Positions 15,746 through 23,236 of a stretch of 29,766 nt of DNA are shown here, piece by piece; positions within the stretch are counted from its first letter, which is position 1, and the number at the start of each line of letters is the position of its first letter. The position numbers were made by a program, and so were the translations under genes. A model generated the notes under the pieces. It saw nothing but the letters and a program-made list of their open reading frames with translations. It searched no databases and was not told the DNA's origin. This DNA comes from Holophagales bacterium UBA5066 (GTDB taxonomy: Bacteria > Acidobacteriota > Thermoanaerobaculia > UBA5066), in assembly GCA_002414905.1 (NCBI GenBank), contig DIAY01000091.1:13113-42878 (forward strand), given 5' to 3'.

Positions 15746-17356
15746 CTACTTCGCCCGTGCCGGCTGGACGGCAGCGGCGAACGAGAGCTTCGGGTTTGTC
15801 TTCTTCGCCCGTTCGAGGTGCCACTCGCTCTCGAAGAGGACGAGGGGGCGTCCCTCGCCGTCGGCGAGGAGCTCCGTGTGGCCCGGGTCGTCGAAGTCGC
15901 GCGGGACGAAGCCCTCGGTCTCGATCCAGCGGGCGATCTGATGCGGGAGGCGGACGAACGAGACCTCCGCGGCGTACTCGGCGCGCAGCCGATGCTGGAT
16001 CACCTCGAACTGGAGTGCGCCGACCGCACCGAGGATCGGGTCGCGCTCGAGGCGGATCGGGTCGTAGAAGACCTGGACGGCCCCTTCTTCCGAGAGCTGG
16101 TCGAGCCCCTTCTTGAGCTGCTTGCGCTTCATCGGGTCGAGGAGGACGACGCGGGAGAAGAGCTCGGGGGAGAAGCGGGGGATCCCGGCGTATTCGACGA
16201 TAGGGCCCTCGCAGATCGTGTCGCCGATCCGGAGGGTGCCCGAATCCCAGAGACCGAGGACGTCGCCCGCCCAGGCCTCGTCGACAAGCGTCCGCTCCTG
16301 GGCGAGGAACTGGAGGGGCTTGTTCAGCTTCAGCGGCCGGCCGGTGCGCGCGTTCTGCACCTCCATGCCGCGCGTGAACTTCCCCGAGCAGACGCGGACG
16401 AAGGCGACGCGGTCGCGGTGCGCAGGGTCCATGTTCGCCTGGATCTTGAAGACGAAGCCGGAGAAGAAGGGCCGGGAGGGCTCGACGACCCCAACGGAGG
16501 AGTCGCGGGCCGCCGGAGCCGGCGCCAGCTCGAGGAAACGGGCGAGGAACGGCTCGACGCCGAAGTCGTTCAGGGCGCTCCCGAAGAAGACGGGGGTCAG
16601 CTCGCCCGCCAGGAAGAGATCCTGATCGAAAGGCATTCCGGCCGCGTCGAGCATCTCCAGCTCCTCGACGAGCCGGGAGTGGGCCTCGGCCCCGAGCTCG
16701 CCCGCGAGGGCGGGATCGTCGAGGTTGAAGGTCTCGGCGGCGAGCTTCGCCCCCTTCGTCTCGCCTCGCTCATAGCGGAGGAGCTGCTTGTGCCAGCGGT
16801 CGTAGACACCCTGGAAGTCCGTCCCCGAGCCGATGGGCCAGGAGGCGGGGGAGCAGGGGATGCCGAGGACCTTCTCCACCTCGTCCATCAGGTCGAACGG
16901 GTCGCGCCCGGCCCGGTCGAGCTTGTTGACGAACGTGACGATAGGGATCTTGCGCAGGCGGCAGACCTTGAAGAGCTTGACGGTCTGCGGCTCGACCCCC
17001 TTGGCGGCGTCGATGAGCATGACGGCGCTGTCGGCGGCGGCGAGGGTCCGGTAGGTGTCCTCGCTGAAGTCGTTGTGGCCCGGCGTGTCGAGGAGGTTCA
17101 CGTGGCAGCCCGCGTACGTGAACTGCATGACGCTCGTCGTGATGGAGATGCCTCGCTCGCGCTCGACCTCCATCCAGTCGCTCGTGGCGTGGCGCTTGGC
17201 CTTGCGCGACTTCACCGACCCGGCGAGGTGGATGGCGCCTCCGTACAGGAGGAGCTTCTCCGTCAGCGTCGTCTTGCCAGCGTCGGGGTGGCTGATGATC
17301 GCAAAGGTACGACGCCGGGCGATCTCGGCCGCGAGGGTGTGATTCGGGTCAGTCAT
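15746..17356 (-). CDS. prfC: Peptide chain release factor 3 (translational GTPase)
   Basis: A 536-residue RF3, close to the usual length of about 530. RF3 is the GTPase that ejects RF1/RF2 from the ribosome after termination. The G domain is complete: P-loop SHPDAGKTT (22-30), switch I region RERGISITT (66-74), DTPGHNDF (90-97) and NKLD (144-147). The EF-Tu-like domain 2 (FVFKIQANMDPAHRDRVAFVRVCSG) and an RF3-specific C-terminal domain (ALQFEVIQHRL) follow. RKAKRHATSDWME after the P-loop is diagnostic of RF3 as opposed to EF-G or LepA. The start is ATG 17356; only a weak GGAA precedes it. It is 86 bp downstream of the oxidoreductase on the same strand, so it may be read with the gatE-gatD run or from its own promoter. 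It converges with the hybrid kinase gene. Confidence 0.97.
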   Translation of the reverse strand: MTDPNHTLAAEIARRRTFAIISHPDAGKTTLTEKLLLYGGAIHLAGSVKSRKAKRHATSDWMEVERERGISITTSVMQFTYAGCHVNLLDTPGHNDFSEDTYRTLAAADSAVMLIDAAKGVEPQTVKLFKVCRLRKIPIVTFVNKLDRAGRDPFDLMDEVEKVLGIPCSPASWPIGSGTDFQGVYDRWHKQLLRYERGETKGAKLAAETFNLDDPALAGELGAEAHSRLVEELEMLDAAGMPFDQDLFLAGELTPVFFGSALNDFGVEPFLARFLELAPAPAARDSSVGVVEPSRPFFSGFVFKIQANMDPAHRDRVAFVRVCSGKFTRGMEVQNARTGRPLKLNKPLQFLAQERTLVDEAWAGDVLGLWDSGTLRIGDTICEGPIVEYAGIPRFSPELFSRVVLLDPMKRKQLKKGLDQLSEEGAVQVFYDPIRLERDPILGAVGALQFEVIQHRLRAEYAAEVSFVRLPHQIARWIETEGFVPRDFDDPGHTELLADGEGRPLVLFESEWHLERAKKTNPKLSFAAAVQPARAK

Positions 17357-17442
17357 GGTGTTTTCCGCGCGGCCCTGGGGCCGGCCCGGCGGGCGGAATG
17401 TAGCACCCGGGGCGGGAAGGACGGGGGAACGGCAGGCTCGGC

Positions 17443-18396
17443 TCAGGCGATCCGGATGACGGTTTTGCCCGTCGCGTGACCCGCAGAGAGGTCGGAGAGC
17501 GCCCACGCGGCCTGATCGAGCGGGACGACCTTCCCCACGACGGGTTTCAACTTACCCGCCTCCACCCAGCTCACGAGCTGCGCAAGGTCCTCGCCGCGCG
17601 GTTTGAGCATCACCCACTGGCAGCGCTTCCGGAAGCCGAACGGGGCGCGGAACGAGACTCCGAGAGAGGCGAAGGACGGGCCCGCGCCCGGGAGGCTGGT
17701 CACGTAGACCCCCTCGTGGGAGAGGACCCGTGAGCACTCCCCGAAGCTCCGGTTCGGAACGACGTCGAAGACGACGTCCCACTCCTCGCGAGCCTTCGTG
17801 AAGTCGGTCTTCCGGTAATCGAGAAGGGTGTCGGCACCGAGGCCTGCGAGCATTTCGTCCTTGCTCGCGCTCGCGACGGCCGTCACGTGGGCGCCGAGAA
17901 TCTTCCCGATCTGGACTGCGAACGTCCCCACGCCCCCGCCGGCGCCGTTCACCAGGAGGCGCTGCCCTGCGCGCAGGCCCGCCACGTCGCGCAGCCCCTG
18001 GAGGGCGGTCTGGCCCGCCATGGGCACCGCGGCGGCTTCCTCGAACGAGAGCCCCGCGGGCTTGTTCGCGACGTGGAGCGCCGAGACGACCAGCTTTTCC
18101 GCAACCGCCCCGGCGGCCGGACCGGTCGAGACGAGAACCTCCTCGCCGATCTGGAAGCCGGAGACGCGGGAGTCCATCGCCTCGATGAGGCCTGCAGCCT
18201 CCCATCCCGGGACGAACGGCTTCCTCGGAAAGACGAGGAAGGGGAACCTGCCCTCGACGATCTTCCAGTCGATCGGGTTCAGCGCGGCCGCGACGACGCG
18301 GACGACGATCTGGCCTGGCCCGGGACGCGGGTCGAAAACCTTCTTTACGACACCGTCGCGCGCATCGCCGTGCTTCTCGTAGGTCAGGGCTCGCAT
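17443..18396 (-). CDS. MDR-family NAD(P)-dependent oxidoreductase (quinone reductase / alcohol dehydrogenase-like)
   Basis: A 317-residue medium-chain dehydrogenase/reductase. The N-terminal GroES-like domain has ALNPIDWKIVEGRFP and PGWEAAGLI (the PG-x-E-x-AG signature). The Rossmann domain has the nucleotide loop VNGAGGGVGTFAVQIGK (about 149-165) followed by GADTLLDYRKTDF. The structural-zinc Cys cluster of true alcohol dehydrogenases is absent, so it belongs to the zinc-free quinone oxidoreductase-like branch. AGKLKPVVGKVVPLDQAAWA near the end is typical of that branch. The substrate is unknown. ATG 18396 lies 10 bp after the gatD stop, so it is almost certainly the third gene of a gatE-gatD operon. 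No biochemical link to tRNA amidation is apparent; it may be a passenger gene. Confidence 0.9.
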   Translation of the reverse strand: MRALTYEKHGDARDGVVKKVFDPRPGPGQIVVRVVAAALNPIDWKIVEGRFPFLVFPRKPFVPGWEAAGLIEAMDSRVSGFQIGEEVLVSTGPAAGAVAEKLVVSALHVANKPAGLSFEEAAAVPMAGQTALQGLRDVAGLRAGQRLLVNGAGGGVGTFAVQIGKILGAHVTAVASASKDEMLAGLGADTLLDYRKTDFTKAREEWDVVFDVVPNRSFGECSRVLSHEGVYVTSLPGAGPSFASLGVSFRAPFGFRKRCQWVMLKPRGEDLAQLVSWVEAGKLKPVVGKVVPLDQAAWALSDLSAGHATGKTVIRIA

Positions 18397-18406
18397 GGCG
18401 GCGAGC

Positions 18407-19801
18407 TTACTTCCAGTGCCCCCGCACCCACTCCTCGGTCTCGGGGAGCCCTCCCTGCATGACGAGGTAGCCGTTGTGTGGCTCGCGCGGGGTGATCTCG
18501 TGGGCGATCGGTGTCGTCATCATCCGCATCACCTCGGCGTGGTCGTCGGTGTGGCCGAGGACCCACGAGAGCTTCATGAGAGCGGTTTCCGGGATCATGT
18601 TGTCGAGCGGGACGATCCCGAGGTCCATCAGGTCGCGGCCGGTGTCGTAGACGTACATCTGGGCGAAGCCCCAGATCGTCTGGACGGCCATGACGACGTG
18701 GACGTTCGCCGCGGCCGCCCTCTTCAGCGCCGGGTAGAGCGGCTTGTTGACGTGCCCGAGGCCGGTCCCCGCTATGACGATGCCGCGGTACCCCTTCTCG
18801 ACGAGTGCGTCGACGAGGTCGGGCTTCATGCCCGGGTAGTAGTAGAGGATCGTCGTCCGATCGTCGTAGACCGGGTCGATCAGAGGGACGCGCGTTTTGT
18901 CGCGGCGGCGGAAGTCGTCGTTCAGGGTGGTGAACGAGGTGGGGCTCACCATGGCGAGCGGGATGTCGCCGATCGTCCGGAAGGTCGAGCGGTAGGAGCT
19001 GTGCATCTTCCGGCAGCGCGTCCCCCGGTGAAGCAGCCCGTAGCGGTCGGACGTCGGCCCGAACATGCAGATCATGACCTCGGCGATGTCGGACCAGGCC
19101 GCGGTCCTCACGGAGTGAATCAGGTTCAGCGCGGCGTCGGACGACGGCCGGTCGGACGAGCGCTGCGAGCCGACGAGGACGATCGGCACGGGGCTGTTCT
19201 GGACCATGAACGACAGGATTGCCGCCGTGTGCCCCATCGTGTCCGTGCCGTGGCCGATGACGATGCCGTCGGCGCCGGCGGCGATCTCCTCCCCGATGGC
19301 GTTGGCCAGGACGATGTAGTTCTCCATCGCCATGTTTTCGGAGAAGACCCCGAAGATCTTCTTCGTCGTCAGGTTGCAGATGTCGGCCAGCTCGGGGACG
19401 GCGCCGTAGAGCTCACCCGGCGTGAAGGCGGGGATGACGGCGCCGGTCCGGTAGTCGAGCCGCGAGGCGATCGTCCCGCCCGTCCCGAGAAGCGTCACCT
19501 TCGGCAGCATCGGCCGCGAGGGGAACGCCTTCTCCGGGATCTTGTACTTTGCTTCCTTGTAGCCGACCTCGACCACGTCCACGAGGCGGTCGACGTGGAG
19601 GCCGACGTTGTAGCCGGTCTTCAGCTTCATCACGACGTGAAGGTCGTCGAACGATTCGCTCCTCGGGAGGATGACCCCCTCGAAGACCGAGCCGGCGTCG
19701 TTCGTCGCGCGGACGTCGCTCCAGACCTTCACGCCGAATTTCAGGAGGACCTCGCGCGCGTGACCCTTGTAGCCCTTGAGCGGGTCGTTCATCTCGCTCA
19801 C
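18407..19801 (-). CDS. gatD: Glu-tRNA(Gln) amidotransferase subunit D (archaeal-type, asparaginase-like)
   Basis: A 464-residue glutaminase subunit of GatDE. It releases ammonia from an amide donor for the GatE kinase/transamidase, which converts Glu-tRNA(Gln) to Gln-tRNA(Gln). The N-terminal Tudor-like domain (about 15-75) has the GatD signature VVMKLKTGYNVG (56-67). The L-asparaginase-like domain holds the catalytic set Thr110 (LGTGGTIAS), Thr186-Asp187 (IGHGTDTMG) and Lys265 (RCRKMHSSY). It continues with SSDRPSSDAALN, then GIVIAGTGLGHVN in the C-terminal half. I prefer GTG 19801 over ATG 19792: GGAGG at 19813-19809 is seven bases upstream of it, and the codon overlaps the gatE stop as GTGA. 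The N-terminal domain separates it from ordinary asparaginases. No truncation is seen. GatD is known mainly from archaea, so its presence among bacterial genes is notable. Confidence 0.96.
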   Translation of the reverse strand: MSEMNDPLKGYKGHAREVLLKFGVKVWSDVRATNDAGSVFEGVILPRSESFDDLHVVMKLKTGYNVGLHVDRLVDVVEVGYKEAKYKIPEKAFPSRPMLPKVTLLGTGGTIASRLDYRTGAVIPAFTPGELYGAVPELADICNLTTKKIFGVFSENMAMENYIVLANAIGEEIAAGADGIVIGHGTDTMGHTAAILSFMVQNSPVPIVLVGSQRSSDRPSSDAALNLIHSVRTAAWSDIAEVMICMFGPTSDRYGLLHRGTRCRKMHSSYRSTFRTIGDIPLAMVSPTSFTTLNDDFRRRDKTRVPLIDPVYDDRTTILYYYPGMKPDLVDALVEKGYRGIVIAGTGLGHVNKPLYPALKRAAAANVHVVMAVQTIWGFAQMYVYDTGRDLMDLGIVPLDNMIPETALMKLSWVLGHTDDHAEVMRMMTTPIAHEITPREPHNGYLVMQGGLPETEEWVRGHWK

Positions 19802-21789
19802 GCGCTCACCTCCGAAGCGTTCGCGGCGGCGGAGCGAGCAGCCGCCGTGACGGCCGACTCGACCTCGCCGGCTGGAACCCGGCCCAAGAGGCCCGGCATC
19901 AGGCTCGCAAAGGCGAGGCGGCGAATCAGCTCCGCGTCGTCCTTCCGGTAGGCCCTCTCGGTTGCGGCGGCGAAGGCGGCGGGAATCCCGGCGCGCCACG
20001 CCGGAGGCTCCTTCCCGAGCGCCCGTTCGGCGAGGAGGTCGCCCACGGGGCGTGCGGGGTCGGCGGCGATCGCCAGGACGATCGGCTCCCAGGCCTGTTT
20101 CAGGACGGGCGTCGCGACGAAGCCCTCGAGGAGCTCCCTCCAGCGTTCCTCCGGGATCGCGTCGACGGGGACTGAGGCCCGACGCAGCCCCTTCAGCTTC
20201 TCGCCGAAGAGGAACGCCACGTCGCGGACTCTCGCGCCGGTCTCGCGGGCGAGACGGTCGACGAGGACGGCGCCGCCGCGGCGAATGAGGTAGTGAGCCG
20301 TCGAGACGGGCACGCCCGCCCCGGTGTAGCGCCGCTCGCGGTCCCAGGGGCGCTCGGGGAGGGTCGCCTTCAGGCGGGCGACGCGGTCCCGCGTGATCCG
20401 GGTCGGCGGGCTGTCGGTGTCGGGGTACATCCGGTCGGGACCGGGGAGGATCCGCTCGAAGTCGGTCGACCCGTCGACGAACGGCTGGCGGGTCTCGTTT
20501 GGGACCCCGAGGATGGCGTCGACGTAGCGAAGGCGGATCTCCTCGCAGGCGGTGACGGTGTCTTCCTCAGGGCCCCAGACGACGACGATCGCGTCGTCCG
20601 GCCCGCAGCGCAGGCGCCCGCGCAGCCGCTTGAGCTCGGTGCGTGTCCCGCGCGCGTCGGGCCATGCCTCGGAGTGGAGAAGGTTCGGGATCTGGTCGAG
20701 ACCTGCGATGACGCGGACCCGTCCCGCCAGCTCGTGCGCGAAGACGTGCTCGGGCTGCGTTGGCCAGGAGAGGGTCCCGGTGAGCCCCGGGAGCCGCACG
20801 GCGCGGACGCGGTACGGACCTTTCCCGATCTCGAAGCCGGGGCGCATCTTCTCGTCCTCGATCCAGCGTTCCCACGCCGCGGGGCTGAGGTACGGGATCT
20901 CGGTCGCCGCGAAGAGCTGCGTCACGTCCTGCGACTCGACGCGCAGGGACGCCGCGTCCGTGAAGCCGCGGCGGTGGAGCTCGCCCTGCAGCTTCAGGAG
21001 GTTCACCTGCCGCCACGCCTCGCCGTGAACGAGACGCGGCGCCCAGCCTGCCTTCGGCACTCCCTTGATCTCGACGCGGCGGCCGCCGCGGACCGAGACG
21101 TTGACGTCCTGGCGCGAGGCGCCGAGGCCGGTGCGGACGTGCCCGGTCGAGCGGCAGACCCGCCCGACGAGGAGGATCGCCTCCTCGACCTCGTCCGGGG
21201 TGCGCAGGTCGGGCCCGGTGACGGTCTCGATGAGCGGCATCCCGAGCCGGTCGGCGCGCCAGACGATGCAGTGCCCGCGGTCGCGCACCTCGCGACAGGA
21301 GTCCTCCTCCACCGTGACCTGGGTGACGGAGAGCGTACGACCGCGAAATGGGATCTTCCCGTTCACGCCGACGACGGCGGTGCGCTGGAAGCCGGTCGGG
21401 ATCGACCCGTCGAGGTACTGCTTCCGCGCGATGTGGACCTCGTCGACGATGTCGCAACCGAGCATGAGGCACTGCTCGATGGCGATGTCGATCGCCTGCT
21501 GGTTCACGAGAAAGGGCGGCGTGTCGTCCATCTCGTAGGTACAGACGTTCTTCACGTTGAGGAGGTAGACGATGTTCTTTTTCGTCTTGAACTCCATCAG
21601 CGCGGTGCCGTCGTACTCGCCGAGCTCGGAGAGGGTCGGCCGCATGTGCCGGAGGACGGTCCCGTCGTGGGTCTCGGTGTAGAGCCCTGCCGGGCAGCGG
21701 CAGAAGAGCTTCGTCGGGGTCAGGAGCTGTTGATGGACCTCGAGTCCGCAGACGAAGCCCACCTCAGCGTAGTCGAGGGTTGGGAACAA
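19798..21789 (-). CDS. gatE: Glu-tRNA(Gln) amidotransferase subunit E (archaeal-type GatB homologue)
   Basis: A 663-residue catalytic and tRNA-binding subunit of GatDE. It activates the gamma-carboxyl of Glu on tRNA(Gln) with ATP and amidates it using ammonia from GatD. Seen in order: GLEVHQQL (15-22) with FCRCP (29-33); NVCTYEMDDTPPFLVN (81-96); YLDGSIPTGFQR (125-136); VTVEEDSCRE (158-167); and ASRQDVNVSV (224-233). An AspRS-like insertion (about 285-425, including FEIGKGPYRVRAVRLPGL) is found in GatE but not GatB. It is followed by LPGPDRMYPDTDSPP (448-462) and a helical/YqeY-like tail. The start is TTG 21789 with AAGGGGG three or four bases upstream; no ATG is available nearby. The 3' end overlaps gatD by GTGA. 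It sits 135 bp downstream of the DUF481 gene on the same strand. The call as GatE rather than GatB is firm. Confidence 0.96.
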   Translation of the reverse strand: MFPTLDYAEVGFVCGLEVHQQLLTPTKLFCRCPAGLYTETHDGTVLRHMRPTLSELGEYDGTALMEFKTKKNIVYLLNVKNVCTYEMDDTPPFLVNQQAIDIAIEQCLMLGCDIVDEVHIARKQYLDGSIPTGFQRTAVVGVNGKIPFRGRTLSVTQVTVEEDSCREVRDRGHCIVWRADRLGMPLIETVTGPDLRTPDEVEEAILLVGRVCRSTGHVRTGLGASRQDVNVSVRGGRRVEIKGVPKAGWAPRLVHGEAWRQVNLLKLQGELHRRGFTDAASLRVESQDVTQLFAATEIPYLSPAAWERWIEDEKMRPGFEIGKGPYRVRAVRLPGLTGTLSWPTQPEHVFAHELAGRVRVIAGLDQIPNLLHSEAWPDARGTRTELKRLRGRLRCGPDDAIVVVWGPEEDTVTACEEIRLRYVDAILGVPNETRQPFVDGSTDFERILPGPDRMYPDTDSPPTRITRDRVARLKATLPERPWDRERRYTGAGVPVSTAHYLIRRGGAVLVDRLARETGARVRDVAFLFGEKLKGLRRASVPVDAIPEERWRELLEGFVATPVLKQAWEPIVLAIAADPARPVGDLLAERALGKEPPAWRAGIPAAFAAATERAYRKDDAELIRRLAFASLMPGLLGRVPAGEVESAVTAAARSAAANASEVSA

Positions 21790-21924
21790 CGGCCCCCCTT
21801 CCCGCGCGCGAGAACCCGGCCCGCGGCGAACGGGGCATCTTAGCTCCAGCAGGGCCGTTCGGGGCGCGAGCGGATTCCCGCCCCGTGGCTGCTATCGCAA
21901 CCGCGAGGCGGGGACCTGGGTGGG

Positions 21925-22659
21925 CTAGAACCTGGCGACGAGCGCCGCGATCAGGGAGGTGTCGGTCTTTTCGAGCGTCGGGACGGCCGGCCGGGTCTTG
22001 TGGTCGAGGAAATAAGCGAGCTTCAGCTCGAGGAGCTTCGAGAGGGAGGTCGTCAGGCCCGCCTCGAAGTGATAGTAGGCGTCGCCGGTGTCTTTCGACT
22101 TCCAGAGGCCGGTCGCCTTCTGGATGAGGGAGACGGTCGGGGAGATCTTCCAGGCGAAAGACTCTCCCGCCAGGAAGGCGCCGCTGGACGTCGCCTCCTG
22201 GCCCGTGTACTTCTCGAACGCGCCGCCAAAGCCGGCCGAGAGGTCGAGCGTCATCGCCTCGGTCTTCACGACCTTGTAACCGGCGCCGGCGGCGGGGGCG
22301 ACGAGGGAATCGAGCTGGGCGATCTCGTCGTGCAGGTAGCTGATCTCGCCGTAGACGAAGAAGCGGTCGGTGAAGCTGTACTCGTCCCTCACGAAGGCCG
22401 AGAGCTTGTCGGACGTCGTTACACCGTTCGCGTCGCTCCGGAGGTAGAGGCCCCCGAGCTTGAGGACGTTCTTCGTCTTCGGGTCGTACTTCAGGTCGAA
22501 GCCGAGATTGAAGCTCTTCGCGTCGCTGTTGCCGGAGTTCATCGAGAGGCCGGCGCCGAAGCTGCCGTGCCAGCCGGGCTTCGGCTCGTCGGCTCCCGCG
22601 GCGTCGAGGGAAGTGGCGAGGAGGGCGGAGAGGAGGAGGAACTCGAGGCTTCTCTTCAA
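21925..22659 (-). CDS. DUF481 (YdiY-like) outer-membrane beta-barrel protein
   Basis: A 244-residue exported protein. Residues 1-23 form a signal peptide (KRSLEFLLLSALLATSLDAAGA). The mature part begins WHGSFGAGLSMNSGNSDAKSFNLGFDLKYD, the hallmark opening of DUF481 proteins (aromatic-Gly-Ser...GNSD), and continues as amphipathic strands ending in LVARF, a C-terminal Phe typical of outer-membrane barrels. The function of the family is unknown; members are thought to be small OM barrels. The start is TTG 22659 with AGGAGG six bases upstream. It lies 14 bp after the mscL stop, with its SD immediately behind that stop, so it is co-transcribed with mscL. This suggests an envelope or osmotic-stress unit, but that is inference from position only. 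Confidence 0.9.
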   Translation of the reverse strand: MKRSLEFLLLSALLATSLDAAGADEPKPGWHGSFGAGLSMNSGNSDAKSFNLGFDLKYDPKTKNVLKLGGLYLRSDANGVTTSDKLSAFVRDEYSFTDRFFVYGEISYLHDEIAQLDSLVAPAAGAGYKVVKTEAMTLDLSAGFGGAFEKYTGQEATSSGAFLAGESFAWKISPTVSLIQKATGLWKSKDTGDAYYHFEAGLTTSLSKLLELKLAYFLDHKTRPAVPTLEKTDTSLIAALVARF

Positions 22660-22673
22660 GCAGGTCCTCCTGA

Positions 22674-23090
22674 CTACCGCTTCTTCAGCAGGTCGCGGAT
22701 CTCGGTGAGGAGATTTTCCTCGTTCGACGGCGCGGGCGGGGCGGCGGGCGCCGCGGGCGCCTCGCGCTTCAGGCGGTTGATCTGCTTGATGACCATGAAG
22801 ATCGCGAAGGCGATGATGAGGAACTCGAAGGTCGTGTTGATGAAGATGCCGTAATTCAGCGTCGCGAGCCCCTTCGCCTTCGCTTCGGCGAGAGAGGCGA
22901 CGGGCGTTCCCGAAAGGTTGAGGAAGAGATTCGTGAAGTCGACCTTCCCGAGGAGGAGACCGATGGGCGGCATGATGACGTCCGTGACGAGACTGTTCAC
23001 GATCTTGCCGAAAGCACCGCCGATGACGACGCCGACGGCCATGTCGATCACGTTGCCTTTGATCGCAAATTCCTTGAATTCTTTGAGCAT
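22674..23090 (-). CDS. mscL: Large-conductance mechanosensitive channel
   Basis: A 138-residue inner-membrane channel that opens at high membrane tension to release solutes on hypo-osmotic shock. The N-terminal amphipathic helix LKEFKEFAIKGNVIDMAVGV leads into TM1 with the pore constriction VGVVIGGAFGKIVNSLVTDV. The periplasmic loop (about 46-75) contains a direct LNYGIFINTTFEFLI entry to TM2 (about 78-101). The C-terminal helix EENLLTEIRDLLKKR forms the pentameric cytoplasmic bundle. Its length matches the family. An Ala/Pro-rich linker (APAAPAAPPAPS) sits before the bundle. The start is ATG 23090 with AAGGAG just upstream. It is the first gene of a two-gene unit with the DUF481 protein and divergent from the amidase. 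Confidence 0.98.
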   Translation of the reverse strand: MLKEFKEFAIKGNVIDMAVGVVIGGAFGKIVNSLVTDVIMPPIGLLLGKVDFTNLFLNLSGTPVASLAEAKAKGLATLNYGIFINTTFEFLIIAFAIFMVIKQINRLKREAPAAPAAPPAPSNEENLLTEIRDLLKKR

Positions 23091-23236
23091 GAGAATCTCC
23101 TTTTCGAATCCGGCAATGGGTATTCCCGAAAGTCGTCCTCGTATCCAACAGGCGATCGGAAGCGCGCCCAGGCGCGAATCGGCGCTACTTTAGCATTCGG
23201 ACTCGGAAGCGTTCGCGGAACACTTGGGGAGCGTGT

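Noticed and set aside
15818..17479. A 553-codon plus-strand open frame antisense to prfC
   Set aside because: prfC on the minus strand is complete and unmistakable. The antisense product is low-complexity (Glu/Asp/Arg/Val) with no motif.
18395..19951. A 518-codon plus-strand open frame antisense to gatD, and a similar frame (20293-21843) antisense to gatE
   Set aside because: Both are shadows of highly conserved gatD and gatE coding sequence with no independent evidence for translation.
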